Shown: positions 5,158-5,414 of the stretch, in pieces
How the letters are laid out: the number at the start of each line of letters is the position of its first letter
Position numbering within the stretch: the stretch's first letter is position 1
Source: Candidatus Colicola coprequi
GTDB lineage: Bacteria > Bacteroidota > Bacteroidia > Bacteroidales > Paludibacteraceae
Direction: 5' to 3'
Assembly (NCBI GenBank): GCA_018065765.1
Contig: JAGHSR010000032.1
Span: forward strand, 1 to 5,414
Length of the DNA stretch: 5,414 bases
The notes under the pieces: model-generated
What the model was told of the DNA's origin: nothing
Database searches by the model: none
Seen by the model: only the letters and a program-made list of their open reading frames with translations
Made by a program: the position numbers and the translations under genes

Positions 5158-5414
5158 TTATAGTTGATACATATTTTGTGCAGGGATTATTCCATCCTCT
5201 TGCAATTTGCGTTTGAGTTCGGCACGATTGACCGTGACAGTCACCGTTTCTACCATCTGCTTACCATTGCGAGCATACGTAGTAGTGGTGAGACGTTTAT
5301 CCTTGAGCGAAGCGTACTGTTTCCATGCCCCTTCATCGGCAAAAAAGGCGTTGAAGTAGTCCTCGTGCTTAGCCCGAGCGTTCTTGTCAAAGCACAAAGG
5401 TTTGAGGGCCTCTA
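5158..5414 (-). CDS. 3' end of an unidentified gene, first gene of the run
   Basis: Open from the window edge to TAA at 5158-5160, giving the last 84 complete codons. The true start is outside the window; the TTG at 5395-5397 is simply an internal Leu codon. The visible part contains a charged, aromatic-rich stretch (HEDYFNAFFADEGAWKQY) and then a beta-like stretch (VETVTVTVNRAELKRKL) ending in EDGII and a short tail. A terminal V-x-V-x-R-x-x-L-x-x-x-L pattern of this kind occurs at the ends of some LPP20-like envelope lipoproteins, but the fragment is too short to assign. It lies 17 nt upstream of the DUF6175 gene, so it is probably the same transcript and possibly another envelope component. 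Confidence 0.85.
   Translation of the reverse strand, partial: EALKPLCFDKNARAKHEDYFNAFFADEGAWKQYASLKDKRLTTTTYARNGKQMVETVTVTVNRAELKRKLQEDGIIPAQNMYQL

Noticed and set aside
5158..5397. 79-residue gene starting at the TTG at 5397
   Set aside because: The frame stays open to the window edge, so this TTG is an internal Leu codon of a longer gene.

Overview
The window looks like chromosomal DNA of a member of the Bacteroidales (Bacteroidetes). Three points support this. There is a promoter of the Bacteroides type (TTTG, 20-nt spacer, TAnnTTTG). The start codons lack clear Shine-Dalgarno sequences. Three consecutive exported proteins have signal peptides ending at a small residue followed by Gln, as is common in this phylum, and they belong to families I recall from Bacteroidales genomes (DUF6175 and two uncharacterised companions). 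I cannot name the genus. All genes that I can support lie on the minus strand.

Right part (1819-5414): a compact run of four minus-strand genes, read from right to left. It starts with the 3' end of an unidentified gene (5158 to beyond the window edge). Next come a DUF6175 family exported protein (4181-5140), an exported 318-residue protein (3156-4112) and an exported 441-residue protein (1819-3144). The gaps are 17, 68 and 11 nt, so this is very probably an operon whose promoter lies outside the window. All three complete products should cross the inner membrane through Sec and act in the envelope. They have no recognised enzyme motif and probably work together, in an unknown role.

Middle (1472-1818): a 347-nt intergenic region with unusually dense signals, all on the minus strand. 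After the operon stop there is an exact 11-bp tandem duplication. It is followed by a good Bacteroides-type promoter (1727-1758), a perfect 7-bp dyad just inside the predicted transcript, an imperfect 16-bp tandem duplication, and a very strong 15-bp stem with a U-rich tail (about 1562-1606) that resembles an intrinsic terminator. The last element lies about 90 nt before the next start codon. The layout suggests either a small RNA of about 160 nt or an attenuated leader.

Left part (434-1471): a 345-residue protein with an N-terminal ORF6N domain, known from phage-related DNA-binding proteins, and a C-terminal phospholipase-D-like half with a variant HxR motif. Downstream of it (1-433) no gene is visible. 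That stretch carries several low-complexity repeats: heptamer arrays inside a 32-bp exact direct repeat, a five-unit 11-bp tandem array and a 16-bp tandem duplication. The ORF6N gene and its repeat-rich flank look like accessory DNA beside a more conserved operon.
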